A stretch of DNA of 64,000 bases from the NCBI GenBank assembly GCA_030148985.1, contig JASBSJ010000059.1:1-64000 (forward strand). Direction: 5' to 3'. The notes beneath the pieces were generated by a model. It saw nothing but the letters and a program-made list of their open reading frames with translations, ran no database searches and was not told the DNA's origin. Each line of letters begins with the position of its first letter. Position 1 is the stretch's first letter. Below, piece by piece: positions 39,936-49,900 of this stretch. The DNA comes from Sphingopyxis sp. GTDB taxonomy: Bacteria > Pseudomonadota > Alphaproteobacteria > Sphingomonadales > Sphingomonadaceae. The position numbers and the translations under genes are program-made.

Positions 39936-42758
39936 ATGACCATGCCAGCCAGCCTTCGCCGCAGCGCCAGCGCCCTCGCGATGGGCCTTGCCTTCACCGC
40001 CATCCTGCCCGCCGCCGCCATGGCGCAGGACACCGATCCGGTCGCCGCCGACGGGGGCGCCGAAGACGAAATCGTCGTCTCGGGCTTCCGCGCCAGCCTC
40101 GAAAGCGCCGTCGGCGCCAAGAAGGAGCGCGATCAGGTCGTCGAATCGATTTCGGCCGAAGATATCGGCAAGCTGCCCGATGCCTCGATCGCCGAATCGA
40201 TCGCGCGCCTGCCGGGCCTCACCTCGCAGCGCGTTTCGGGCCGCTCGAACTCGATCTCGATCCGCGGCTTTGCGCCCGACTTTTCGACGACTTTGCTCAA
40301 CGGCCGCGAACAGACCTCGACCGGCGACAACCGCGCGGTCGAATATGACCAATATCCCAGCGAAGTGATCAACCAGGTGCTCGTCTACAAGACGCCGATG
40401 GCGTCGATCGTCGGGCAGGGGCTGTCGGGCACCGTTGACTTGCGCACCATCCGCCCGCTCGAATATGGCAAGCGCGTCATCTCGGTCGGCGCGCGCGCCA
40501 GCCTCGCCGACATCGGCAAGCTCAACGCGGGGTCCAAGGAATATGGCTACCGCGTCAACGGCGTCTTCGTCGACCAGTTCGCGAACGACACGATCGGTAT
40601 TGCGCTGTCGGCGAGCTATGTCGATGAACCCTATCAGATTCAGGAATTCAACGCCTGGGGCTATGCCGGCGACGGCACGGCGGCGAGCCCTGTGGTGATC
40701 GGCGGGTCGAAAAGCTATGCGACCTCGACCCAGCTCACGCGCCTCGGCCTCCAGGGCACGCTGCAATGGCAGCCGAGCCCCAATTTCACCTCGACCTTCG
40801 ACGCCTTTTATTCGGACTTCAAGGACGATCAGATCAAGCGCGGGATCGAACTGCCGCTCGCCTTCGGCGGCGCCGGGGTCACTGTCACCGACATCGACGA
40901 GAGCGGCGAATTCGTTTTTGCCCGTGCGGGGACCTTCACCAATGTCGAGGGCGTCGTGCGCAACGACGTGTTCGAACGCAAGGCCAAGCTCTACAGCTTC
41001 GGCTGGAACAACCGCTGGGAAGGCGACGACGGCTGGAGCGTCACCGCCGACATCAGCCTGTCGAAGACCGACCGCAACGAGCTGATCTTTGAAAGCAATG
41101 CCGGCACCGGCCGCGGCGGCGGCGTCGGCGCGGTCGACACGATCGGCTTCACCTCCGACATCAACGGCACGGTTTTTTCGCCGACGCTCAACTATGGCGA
41201 TTACGACCTGATCCAGCTCACCAGTCCGCTCGGCTGGGGCGGCGACCAGACGAGCGTGGACGGCCGGCGCATCCTTGGCGGGCAGGACGGCTATTACAAT
41301 AATCGCATCATCGAGGACGAGCTCTGGCAATATCGCGTCGAGGTCGAGAAGGAGCTCGAAGGCTTCTTCCGCTCGGTGCAGTTCGGCGTCAATTACACCG
41401 ACCGTTCCAAAAGCCTCGTCCCCGACGAAGCCTTCGTCGGCCTCGTCGCGAACACCGACGGGCTGACCAGCGTGCCGGTTCCCGAAGAGTTCCGTCTCGG
41501 CACGACCAACCTCGAATATCTGGGGCTCGGTCCGGTCATCAGCTACGATCCTCGCGATCTGCTGGCCGCCGGCCTCTATCAGCTCGTCCCGAACCCCTAT
41601 GGCGACGTGGTGGTTAAGAGCTATGACGTGTCCGAAAAGCTGATGACGACCTATGTTCAGGCGAACATCGATCACGAAATGGGATCTTCGGTCCTCACGG
41701 GCAACATCGGCGTGCAGGCGATCTTCACCGACCAGAATTCGAACGGCGCCAGCGCGTCGTTCATCGGCACCAATCCCAATGGATCGCCGAACATTCAGGG
41801 CATCGCGCAGCGCCGCAGCACCGATTATCTCGACGTGCTGCCCAGCCTCAACCTGTCGCTGCGCACGGCGAGCGATTTCGTGATCCGCTTCAGCGCGGCG
41901 CGCGAGATCATCCGCCCGCGCCTCGACGATATGCGCGCGTCGCTGAGCTATGGAACGACGGTCGGCGATCCGGGCGGCATGACCTGCCCCCCCGGACGCT
42001 TGTGTGCGGTCGTGCGCGGCGATGCGGGCAATCCTGACCTGCGCCCATGGCGCGCCAACGCCGCCGATCTGACCTTCGAGAAATATTTCGGGTCGAAGGG
42101 CTATCTCGCGCTCCAGCTCTTCTACAAGGATCTGAAGAGCTATATCTATAATCAGGCGATCCCGTTCGACTTCACCGGCTATCCGATTGCGCCGGTGGGC
42201 AATGACGCGAACGGCGACCCGATCATCGTCAATTATATGGGCACGGTGAACGCGCCGATCAACGGCGAGGGCGGCGAACTCTACGGCGCCGAGGTTGCGG
42301 GGACGCTGCCCTTCGGCGAGATCGTCGGCGCGCTCGACGGCTTCGGTGTGACCGGCGGCGCCTCCTATACCAAGACCAAGATCGCGCCGACCCCCGGTGC
42401 GCCCGCCGAGGACATTCCCGGCTATTCGAAATGGGTCGCGAACGGCACCATCTTCTTTGAAAAATGGGGCTTCAACGCGCGCGCCAGCGCCCGCTACCGG
42501 TCGAGCTTCATTGGCGAGCTTTCGGGCTTCGGCGGCGTTCGCGTGCGGCGCCGGGCGCGTCCCGAAACGATCATCGACGCGCAGATCGGCTATGATTTTC
42601 AGCCGGGCAGCGCGCTCGAAGGGCTGTCGGTGTTCGTGCAGGGCCAAAATCTGACCGACGAACCCTTCGTCACCGACGACCCGCGCGATGCGCGTGCGGT
42701 GATCGATTATCAGTCCTATGGCCGCCGCTTCCTTGCAGGCGCTTCGTTCAAATTCTAA
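39936..42758 (+). CDS. TonB-dependent receptor (maltodextrin-type)
   Basis: A 940-residue outer-membrane receptor: Sec signal (SALAMGLAFTAILPAAAMAQ), TonB box region (DEIVVSGFRASLESAVGAKK), plug domain (IRGFAPDFSTTLLNGREQTS), then a 22-strand barrel ending GRRFLAGASFKF. The GFRASLESA start is typical of sphingomonad and Caulobacter carbohydrate receptors. AGGGGA supports ATG 39936; a second ATG is 6 nt later. First gene of the plus-strand starch operon. A hairpin after the stop may reduce downstream transcription. Confidence 0.94.
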   Translation: MTMPASLRRSASALAMGLAFTAILPAAAMAQDTDPVAADGGAEDEIVVSGFRASLESAVGAKKERDQVVESISAEDIGKLPDASIAESIARLPGLTSQRVSGRSNSISIRGFAPDFSTTLLNGREQTSTGDNRAVEYDQYPSEVINQVLVYKTPMASIVGQGLSGTVDLRTIRPLEYGKRVISVGARASLADIGKLNAGSKEYGYRVNGVFVDQFANDTIGIALSASYVDEPYQIQEFNAWGYAGDGTAASPVVIGGSKSYATSTQLTRLGLQGTLQWQPSPNFTSTFDAFYSDFKDDQIKRGIELPLAFGGAGVTVTDIDESGEFVFARAGTFTNVEGVVRNDVFERKAKLYSFGWNNRWEGDDGWSVTADISLSKTDRNELIFESNAGTGRGGGVGAVDTIGFTSDINGTVFSPTLNYGDYDLIQLTSPLGWGGDQTSVDGRRILGGQDGYYNNRIIEDELWQYRVEVEKELEGFFRSVQFGVNYTDRSKSLVPDEAFVGLVANTDGLTSVPVPEEFRLGTTNLEYLGLGPVISYDPRDLLAAGLYQLVPNPYGDVVVKSYDVSEKLMTTYVQANIDHEMGSSVLTGNIGVQAIFTDQNSNGASASFIGTNPNGSPNIQGIAQRRSTDYLDVLPSLNLSLRTASDFVIRFSAAREIIRPRLDDMRASLSYGTTVGDPGGMTCPPGRLCAVVRGDAGNPDLRPWRANAADLTFEKYFGSKGYLALQLFYKDLKSYIYNQAIPFDFTGYPIAPVGNDANGDPIIVNYMGTVNAPINGEGGELYGAEVAGTLPFGEIVGALDGFGVTGGASYTKTKIAPTPGAPAEDIPGYSKWVANGTIFFEKWGFNARASARYRSSFIGELSGFGGVRVRRRARPETIIDAQIGYDFQPGSALEGLSVFVQGQNLTDEPFVTDDPRDARAVIDYQSYGRRFLAGASFKF

Positions 42759-42766
42759 CCCTCCCT

Positions 42767-42798
42767 GACGGGGGCGGCAGGGTCGCGCCGTCCCCGTC
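42767..42798 (+). terminator. Hairpin after the receptor gene, possible attenuator
   Basis: GACGGGGGCGGC and GCGCCGTCCCCGTC pair imperfectly into a strong stem, followed only by ATTTGTT. The weak T-tract suggests partial readthrough into the genes downstream. Confidence 0.55.
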
Positions 42799-42830
42799 AT
42801 TTGTTGCGTAAAGCGGCATAGGCGGATCGG

Positions 42831-44339
42831 ATGAAGCCCATGCGGATCATCATTATCGGCGGCGGCACCGCGGGCTGGATGGCCGCGGCCTGTTTTACCC
42901 GCTTCCTGCCTCCCGGCTGGTCGGTGACGCTGGTCGAATCGGATGCGATCGGCACCGTCGGCGTGGGGGAGGCGACGATCCCGCAGATCCGCCTGTTCAA
43001 TCAGGCACTCGGCATCGACGAGGACGAGTTCCTTACCGCCACGCAAGGGACGATCAAGCTTGGCATCGAATTTGCGGACTGGACGCGCGACGGCCACCGC
43101 TACATGCACGCCTTTGGCGCGATCGGGCGCGGGCTCGGCATCCTCGAGTTCCAGCATTATTGGCTGCGCGCGCGCGCTGCGGGCGTCGCGGGCGAGCTGG
43201 GCACCTATTCGCTCAACGAAAGCGCGGCGCGCGCGCGGCGGATGCAGCGCGGCGCGCCGCGCACCTCGCCGCACCTCGCCGAAATGCCCTATGCCTTTCA
43301 CTTCGACGCGGCGCTTTACGCCGCTTGTCTGCGCCGCCGCGCCGAGGCTGCGGGTGCGCAGCGGATCGAGGGCAAGGTCGCCGACGTTCGCCTGGACGGG
43401 GAAGGCGGCAATGTCGCGGGCGTCACGCTGGACGACGGGCGGCAGGTCGATGGCGACCTGTTCATCGACTGTTCGGGCTTCCGCGGCCTGCTGATCGAGG
43501 GTGCGCTCGCGACGGGCTATGACGACTGGTCGCACTGGCTGATCAACGACCGCGCGATCGCGGTGCCGTGCGCGCACGGCGACACGCCGCAGCTGCCGTG
43601 GACCGGCGCCACCGCGCGCGATGCCGGCTGGCAATGGCGCATCCCGCTCCAACACCGCATCGGCAACGGCTATGTCTATTCGTCGCACCATATCGCCGAC
43701 GAAGACGCCGAGCGGACCTTGCTTGCGAACCTCGACGGCGCGCCGCAGGCGCAGCCCAACCGGCTGCGCTTTGTGAGCGGCAAGCGTCGAAAGATGTGGA
43801 ACCGCAACGTAGTCGCATTCGGCCTCGCGAGCGGCTTCATGGAGCCGCTCGAGTCGACGAGCATCCATCTCGTGCAGGCGGGGATCTCGCGGCTTTTGAA
43901 GATGCTGCCCGTCGGTGCCACCGATCCCGCGGTCGCCGCCGAATATAATCGCCAGAGCGATTTCGAATGGGAACGCATCCGCGACTTCATCGTCCTGCAC
44001 TTCAAGGCGACCGAGCGGCGCGACACGCCCTATTGGCAGGACCGCGCCGCCATGCCGATCCCCGACACGCTCGCCGCGAAGATCGAACAGTTCCGCGCGC
44101 AGGGGCTGATCTTTCGCGAGCACGAGGAATTGTTCACCGAATCGGGCTGGCTCCAGGTGCTCGTCGGGCAGGGGATCGAACCCCGCGCCTGGCACCCGCT
44201 CGCCGACGGGATCGGTCGGGACGATCTCGCCAAATATATGGCGGGGATTTCGCTGATGATCGAACGCGAGGTGGCGGTGATGCAAAGCTATGACGATTTC
44301 CTTGCCGCGACGCGGCCGGCCGCGGGGGTCGCGGCATGA
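42831..44339 (+). CDS. Tryptophan halogenase-like flavoprotein
   Basis: A 502-residue flavin-dependent halogenase-type protein. The FAD motif GGGTAGW is at residues 10-17, the catalytic Lys lies at position 76 (TQGTIKLGIEFADW, as Lys79 of PrnA), WQWRIPLQHRIGNG matches the WxWxIP motif, and FMEPLESTSIHL contains the active-site Glu region. Members of this family often sit next to TonB-receptor carbohydrate loci in sphingomonads, xanthomonads and Caulobacter, where no halogenation has been assigned to them. Its stop overlaps the amylase start (ATGA), so it is part of the operon. Confidence 0.88.
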   Translation: MKPMRIIIIGGGTAGWMAAACFTRFLPPGWSVTLVESDAIGTVGVGEATIPQIRLFNQALGIDEDEFLTATQGTIKLGIEFADWTRDGHRYMHAFGAIGRGLGILEFQHYWLRARAAGVAGELGTYSLNESAARARRMQRGAPRTSPHLAEMPYAFHFDAALYAACLRRRAEAAGAQRIEGKVADVRLDGEGGNVAGVTLDDGRQVDGDLFIDCSGFRGLLIEGALATGYDDWSHWLINDRAIAVPCAHGDTPQLPWTGATARDAGWQWRIPLQHRIGNGYVYSSHHIADEDAERTLLANLDGAPQAQPNRLRFVSGKRRKMWNRNVVAFGLASGFMEPLESTSIHLVQAGISRLLKMLPVGATDPAVAAEYNRQSDFEWERIRDFIVLHFKATERRDTPYWQDRAAMPIPDTLAAKIEQFRAQGLIFREHEELFTESGWLQVLVGQGIEPRAWHPLADGIGRDDLAKYMAGISLMIEREVAVMQSYDDFLAATRPAAGVAA

Positions 44340-46138
44340 TGCGCCGCCTCGCCGCGCTCGCGCTGCTCGTCGCGCCGCTTCCCGTCGCTGCCGACGAGGC
44401 GGCGCTGCGCGCGCGTCCGGCGAGCGACGAGATCATCTATTTCGTCCTCCCCGACCGTTTTGAAAATGGCGATCCGGCGAACGATCGCGGCGGCCTTAAA
44501 GGCGACCGCCTTGCCACCGGTTACGACCCCGCGGCGAAGGGTTTTTTCCACGGTGGCGACCTGGCGGGCCTGACGAAGCGGCTGGGCTATATTCAGGGGC
44601 TCGGCGCCACGGCGATCTGGTTCGCGCCGATTTTCAAGAACAAGCCGGTGCAGGGCGCGCCGGGGCAGGAAAGCGCGGGTTATCACGGCTATTGGGTGAC
44701 CGATTTCACGCAGGTCGACCCGCATTTCGGCACCAATGAAGAGTTCAAGGCCTTCGTCGACGCGGCGCACGCCCGCGGCATGAAGGTCTATATGGACATC
44801 ATCGCCAACCACACCGCCGACGTCATCACCTATAAGGAAGGCGCGGCCGAGGATTTCCGCTACCGCAGCCTCGCCGACTATCCTTATTCGCGCCGCGGCG
44901 GCGTCGATGGTCCGGCAATCAACCCCGGTTTTGCGGGTGACAGCCTCGCCACCGCCGATAATTGGGCCAAACTCACCGACCCGTCCTTCGCCTACACCCC
45001 CGTGATCCCGAAGGGCGAAGAAAAGGTCAAAGTTCCCGCATGGCTCAACGACCCGATCTATTACCACAACCGCGGCAACAGCGACTGGGTCGGCGAATCC
45101 GCCCTCTATGGCGACTTTGCCGGGCTCGACGATCTTGCGACCGAAAATCCGCGCGTGGTGCAGGGTTTCATCGACATCTTCGGCCGCTGGATCGACGAAT
45201 TCGGCATCGACGGGTTCCGCATCGACACTGCCAAGCATGTGAACCCCGAATTCTGGCAAGCCTTCGTCCCCGCGATGCAGGCGCGCGCCACGGCGCGCGG
45301 CATCCCCAATTTCCACATCTTCGGCGAAGTCTATATCGACGGCGTCGATCCGGGGTCGCTCGCCGCCTATACGCACAGCGCGGATCTGCCCGCGGTGCTC
45401 GATTTCAGCTTCGCGCGCGCGGTGATCGACAGCGTCAGCGGGACGAAGGGCACCGACCTGTTCGCGCGCCTGTTCGACGGTGATATTCTCTACAAGGGCG
45501 GCGCCGACGCCGCGCTCCAGCTGCCGACCTTCCTCGGCAATCACGACATGGGCCGTTTCGCGATGTTCGTGAAACAGGCGAACCCCGATGCGGACGACGC
45601 CGAACTGCTCCAGCGCGTGATGCTGGGCCATTCGATGCTGCTGACGCTGCGCGGGGTGCCGACCATCTATTATGGCGACGAACAGGGGTTCGTGTCCGAC
45701 GGCCACGACCAGCTCGCGCGCGAGGACATGTTCGCGTCAAAGGTCGCGGTCTACAACGACAACGACCTGATCGGCACCGACGCCACCACCGCCGACGCCA
45801 ATTTCGACCCCGCGCACCCGCTCTATCGCCATATCGCAGCGCTCGCGGCGATCCGCCGTGACACGCCGGCGCTGATGCGTGGGCCGACGAAGCTGCGCGC
45901 TTTCTCCGACAAGCCGGGCCTGCTCGCCATATCGCGCTTCGACCCCGACACGGGGCGCGAGGTCGTGCTGGCGTATAATACGTCTGCGGTGCCGTTGTCG
46001 GCGACCATCGCCGTGGATATGAAAAGCGCGGGCTTCACCGCGTTCCACGGCGATTGTCCGGCCCAGCCTGCGGCGCCGGGCAGCCTCCGCCTCTCTCTCC
46101 CCGCCTTCGGCACGATCATCTGCCGGGCCAGCGAATAA
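44336..46138 (+). CDS. Secreted GH13 alpha-amylase family enzyme
   Basis: A 600-residue GH13 protein with a Sec signal (MMRRLAALALLVAPLPVAAD). The catalytic triad is recognisable: DGFRIDTAKH (nucleophile Asp), HIFGEVYIDG (acid/base Glu) and FLGNHDMGRF (Asp). A domain-B loop and a short C-terminal beta domain follow. It should cut alpha-1,4-glucans in the periplasm or outside. Translation is coupled to the halogenase-like gene by ATGA. Confidence 0.93.
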   Translation: MMRRLAALALLVAPLPVAADEAALRARPASDEIIYFVLPDRFENGDPANDRGGLKGDRLATGYDPAAKGFFHGGDLAGLTKRLGYIQGLGATAIWFAPIFKNKPVQGAPGQESAGYHGYWVTDFTQVDPHFGTNEEFKAFVDAAHARGMKVYMDIIANHTADVITYKEGAAEDFRYRSLADYPYSRRGGVDGPAINPGFAGDSLATADNWAKLTDPSFAYTPVIPKGEEKVKVPAWLNDPIYYHNRGNSDWVGESALYGDFAGLDDLATENPRVVQGFIDIFGRWIDEFGIDGFRIDTAKHVNPEFWQAFVPAMQARATARGIPNFHIFGEVYIDGVDPGSLAAYTHSADLPAVLDFSFARAVIDSVSGTKGTDLFARLFDGDILYKGGADAALQLPTFLGNHDMGRFAMFVKQANPDADDAELLQRVMLGHSMLLTLRGVPTIYYGDEQGFVSDGHDQLAREDMFASKVAVYNDNDLIGTDATTADANFDPAHPLYRHIAALAAIRRDTPALMRGPTKLRAFSDKPGLLAISRFDPDTGREVVLAYNTSAVPLSATIAVDMKSAGFTAFHGDCPAQPAAPGSLRLSLPAFGTIICRASE

Positions 46139-46149
46139 GCGACCATAGC

Positions 46150-47793
46150 GTGACATCCAACAAGCCTCTCGTTCAGGACCAGTCCGCGCCCGCCGCGGAT
46201 GCCGACACCCCATGGTGGAAGGGCGCGGCGATCTATCAGGTCTATCCGCGCAGCTTCGCCGATTCGAACGGCGACGGCGTCGGCGATCTTGCGGGCATCA
46301 CCGCGCGGCTCGATCATATCGCCAGCCTTGGCGTCGATGCGATCTGGCTGTCGCCTTTCTATCCCTCGCCGATGGACGATTTCGGTTACGACATCGCCGA
46401 TTATTGCGGTGTCGATCCGATCTTCGGCACGCTCGCCGATTTCGACGCGCTGGTGGCGCGCGCCCATGCGCTGGGGCTGAAGGTCACGACCGACCTCGTT
46501 TTCGCGCACACGTCCGACCAGCACGCCTGGTTTGCGGAGAGTCGCGCGAGCAAGGATAATGACCGCGCCGACTGGTACGTCTGGGCCGATGCGCGGCCCG
46601 ATGGCTCGCCGCCGACCAACTGGCAGTCGGTGTTCGGCGGCCCCGCATGGACGTGGGATGCGCGGCGCGGCCAATATTATATGCATAATTTTTTAAGCTC
46701 GCAGCCGCAGCTCAACGTCCACAACCGCGCCGTGCAGGACGCGCTGCTGGATGTCGTGCGCTTCTGGCTCGACCGCGGCGTCGACGGCTTTCGCATCGAC
46801 GCGATCAATTTTTCGATGCATGACCCGGAGCTGCGCGACAATCCGCCCGCGCCGCCATCGAACAAGGTCCGCACGCGCCCCTTCGATTTTCAGCAGAAAA
46901 TCTATAATCAGTCGCACCCCGACATCGCACTCTTCCTCGAACGCATCCGCGCGCTGACCGACGAGCGCGACGGCCGCTTCACCGTCGCCGAGGTCGGCGG
47001 CGACGATGCCGATCGCGAAATGAAGCTGTTCACCGCGGGCAACCGGCGGCTCAACAGCGCCTATGGCTTCAACTTTCTCTACGCCGACCGGCTGACGCCG
47101 CAGCTGGTGCGCGAGGCGGCCGACGCCTGGCCCGATGCGCCGGGCGTCGGCTGGCCGAGCTGGGCGTTCGAAAATCACGACGCGCCGCGCGCGGTGTCGC
47201 GCTGGACGCCCGAAGGCGCCGACCGCGCGGCCTTTGCGCGCATGAAGATGGCGCTGCTCTGCGCGCTGCGCGGCAATATCATCCTCTATAATGGCGAGGA
47301 GCTGGGGCTCGACCAGGTCGATATTCCCTTCGATCAGGTCAAGGATCCCGAAGCGCGCAAGAACTGGCCGCTCACCCTGTCGCGCGATGGGGCGCGCACG
47401 CCGCTGCCGTGGGCCGCGGCGGCGGCCAACGCGGGCTTTTCGGACGCCGACCCCTGGCTGCCGCTCGGCCCTGCGCACCGCGACCTGGCCGTCGATCGGC
47501 AACAGGATGATCCGGACTCGCTGCTCAACCTCACCCGCCGCCTCGTCGCGCTGCGCGCCGACCACCCGGCGCTGCGCCTGGGCGGCAACGCAAACTGGGT
47601 CGCCGCGGGCGACCTGCTCGCCTTCGATCGCATCGCCGGGGATCAGCGCATTCGCTGCCTCTTCAACCTCGGCGGCGGCACGATCGACATATCGGCGCGC
47701 ACGGACGGCGGCACGCCGCTTATCGCGCTGAACGGCGCCGACGACGCGGCGCTGCCGCCGTGCGGCGCGCTCTGGCTCAAAATGGAAGGATGA
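46150..47793 (+). CDS. GH13 alpha-glucosidase, cytoplasmic
   Basis: A 547-residue GH13 of the oligo-1,6-glucosidase/alpha-glucosidase type: WWKGAAIYQVYPRSFADSNG, DAIWLSPFYPSPMDDFGYDI, DGFRIDAINFSM (nucleophile Asp), FTVAEVGG (Glu) and WAFENHDAPRAV (Asp). No signal peptide. The GTG at 46150, 11 nt after the amylase stop, gives VTSNKPLVQDQ; an ATG start is not available nearby. It releases glucose from imported maltose/maltodextrin. Confidence 0.92.
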   Translation: MTSNKPLVQDQSAPAADADTPWWKGAAIYQVYPRSFADSNGDGVGDLAGITARLDHIASLGVDAIWLSPFYPSPMDDFGYDIADYCGVDPIFGTLADFDALVARAHALGLKVTTDLVFAHTSDQHAWFAESRASKDNDRADWYVWADARPDGSPPTNWQSVFGGPAWTWDARRGQYYMHNFLSSQPQLNVHNRAVQDALLDVVRFWLDRGVDGFRIDAINFSMHDPELRDNPPAPPSNKVRTRPFDFQQKIYNQSHPDIALFLERIRALTDERDGRFTVAEVGGDDADREMKLFTAGNRRLNSAYGFNFLYADRLTPQLVREAADAWPDAPGVGWPSWAFENHDAPRAVSRWTPEGADRAAFARMKMALLCALRGNIILYNGEELGLDQVDIPFDQVKDPEARKNWPLTLSRDGARTPLPWAAAAANAGFSDADPWLPLGPAHRDLAVDRQQDDPDSLLNLTRRLVALRADHPALRLGGNANWVAAGDLLAFDRIAGDQRIRCLFNLGGGTIDISARTDGGTPLIALNGADDAALPPCGALWLKMEG

Positions 47794-47795
47794 TC

Positions 47796-49835
47796 ATGCG
47801 CCGCCTTGCTCCCCTCGCGCTCCTCGCCGCTACGGTTCCCGCCGCCGCGCAACAGGCGCCCGCGCCGGTCACTGCGGCCTCGCCCGACGGCAGCCTCGTC
47901 CTGACCGTCGCGACCGACAATGACGCGCGGCCCACCTGGTCGCTGTCGCGCAAGGGCAAGCTGCTCATCGCGCCGTCGAAGCTCGGCTTCATCATGACCG
48001 ATCGCATGGGCCTCCAGCGCGGTTTCAAAATCGAGAGCGTCGAACGCGCGAGCGCCGACAGCCGCTGGGAGCAGCCCTGGGGCGAACGCCGCTTTGTGCG
48101 CGACCAGCATAACGAACTGCTCGTCCGCTTCCGCCAGGATGAAAGCTGGGGCGGCCATGCGATGAACCTGCGCTTCCGCCTGTTCGACGACGGCATCGGC
48201 TTCCGCTACGAACTGCCCGAACAGGACGGCCTCAAGACCGCGAAGATCGCCGACGAGATCACCGAATTCGACATCGCGCCCGAGGGCACGGCGTGGTGGA
48301 TCGCGGGCGGCGAATGGAACCGCTACGAACAAGTCTATCAGCAGACGCCGATCGACGCGGTATCGACCGCGCACACCCCGATCACCATGCGCCTCGCCGA
48401 CGGCACACACCTCGCGTTCCACGAGGCCGCGCTCGTCGATTATGCCGGCATGTGGCTGAAGCGGGTCGAAGGGCGCAAGTTCCGCGCGACGCTGGCGCCC
48501 GCGTCGCAGGGGTCACGCGTCGTGCGCGACCTGCCGTTTGCGACGCCGTGGCGGACGATCCGTATTACCGATGACGCTGCGGGGCTGGTCGAAAGCGACC
48601 TCGAACTCAACCTCAACGAACCCAACAAGCTGGGCGATGTCAGCTGGGTCAAGCCGATGAAATATATCGGCATCTGGTGGGGCATGATCCGCGGCGACTG
48701 GAGCTGGGCCGAGGGGCCGAACCATGGCGCGACGACCGAGCGCACCAAGCAATATATCGATTTCGCCGCCAAGCATGGCTTCGGCGGCGTGCTCGTCGAG
48801 GGCTGGAACAAGGGTTGGAACGGCAACTGGTTCGGCCATGGCGACGAATATAGCTTCACCCAGGCCTATCCCGATTTCGACCTGAAGGCCGTGACCGACC
48901 ATGCGCGCAAAAAGGGCGTCACGCTGATCGGCCATCACGAAACCGGCGGCAATATCGCGGTCTATGAAGCGCAGCTCGACGATGCGATGAAGCTTTACGG
49001 CCAGCTCGGCGTCAAGGCGGTCAAGACCGGCTATGTCGCCGACGCGGGCGGCATCATCGCGCCGGGCGCTGCCCCCGACGACAAGGTGATGGAATGGCAC
49101 GACGGCCAGCGCCAGGTGCAGCATCATCTGAAGGTCGTTCAGGCGGCGGCGAAATATAAGGTCGCGGTCAACCCGCACGAACCGGTGAAGGACACGGGCC
49201 TTCGCCGCACCTATCCCAACTGGGTCGCCCGCGAAGGCGCCCGCGGCATGGAATATAATGCCTGGGGCGCCTTCGCCAACGGGCCCGACCATGAACCGAC
49301 GCTCGTCTATACGCGAATGCTGTCGGGGCCGATGGACTATACGCCGGGGGTGTTCAGCCTGCAGGGCGCCCAGGGCGTGCCGATGACCTCGACCCTCGCG
49401 AAGCAGCTCGGCCTCTATCTCGCCATCTATTCGCCGATCCAGATGGCCGCCGACTTCATCGAAAACCTCGAAGCGCATCCGCGCGAGCTCGACTTCGTGA
49501 AGCAGGTGCCGACCGACTGGGCCGAAAGCCGCCTGATCGCGGGCGCGGTCGGCGATTATGCGATTTTCGCGCGCAAGGACCGGGCGAGCGCCGACTGGTA
49601 TGTCGGCGGCGTCAACGACGGCACCGAGCGCACGCTGACGCTGTCGTTCGATTTCCTCGAACCCGGCAAGACCTATACCGCGACGATCTGGAAGGATGGC
49701 GAAGGCGCAACCTATCTGACCGACGCGCGCCGCAACATCGCTTATGACACGATCAAGGTGAAAAAGGGCGACACGTACAAGCTCTGGCTCGCCCCCGGCG
49801 GCGGCGCAGCGATGCGGCTCGCGCCCGGCCGCTAA
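47796..49835 (+). CDS. GH97 alpha-glucosidase (SusB-like)
   Basis: A 679-residue GH97 enzyme with a Sec signal (MRRLAPLALLAATVPAAAQQ). The GH97 catalytic barrel shows KYIGIWWGMIRGDWSWAEGP, VNPHEPVKDTGLRRTYPNWV and REGARGMEYNAWG, retaining the Glu residues of the inverting SusB type. The Asp of retaining members is replaced. AAGGA precedes the ATG at 47796; the ATG at 47790 overlaps the previous stop. It cuts alpha-glucans in the periplasm and completes the starch operon. Confidence 0.93.
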   Translation: MRRLAPLALLAATVPAAAQQAPAPVTAASPDGSLVLTVATDNDARPTWSLSRKGKLLIAPSKLGFIMTDRMGLQRGFKIESVERASADSRWEQPWGERRFVRDQHNELLVRFRQDESWGGHAMNLRFRLFDDGIGFRYELPEQDGLKTAKIADEITEFDIAPEGTAWWIAGGEWNRYEQVYQQTPIDAVSTAHTPITMRLADGTHLAFHEAALVDYAGMWLKRVEGRKFRATLAPASQGSRVVRDLPFATPWRTIRITDDAAGLVESDLELNLNEPNKLGDVSWVKPMKYIGIWWGMIRGDWSWAEGPNHGATTERTKQYIDFAAKHGFGGVLVEGWNKGWNGNWFGHGDEYSFTQAYPDFDLKAVTDHARKKGVTLIGHHETGGNIAVYEAQLDDAMKLYGQLGVKAVKTGYVADAGGIIAPGAAPDDKVMEWHDGQRQVQHHLKVVQAAAKYKVAVNPHEPVKDTGLRRTYPNWVAREGARGMEYNAWGAFANGPDHEPTLVYTRMLSGPMDYTPGVFSLQGAQGVPMTSTLAKQLGLYLAIYSPIQMAADFIENLEAHPRELDFVKQVPTDWAESRLIAGAVGDYAIFARKDRASADWYVGGVNDGTERTLTLSFDFLEPGKTYTATIWKDGEGATYLTDARRNIAYDTIKVKKGDTYKLWLAPGGGAAMRLAPGR

Positions 49836-49900
49836 GGCGGGCGCGCACCCCACACCAAAGAGCGGTGGCCAGCCGCCGGGCGCTATGCTTAAAGGCGCCC

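Noticed and set aside
39903-44285. 1460-residue ORF on the minus strand
   Set aside because: It is the antisense shadow of the TonB receptor and halogenase-like genes. No family signature; the long open frame follows from the high GC third positions of the real genes.
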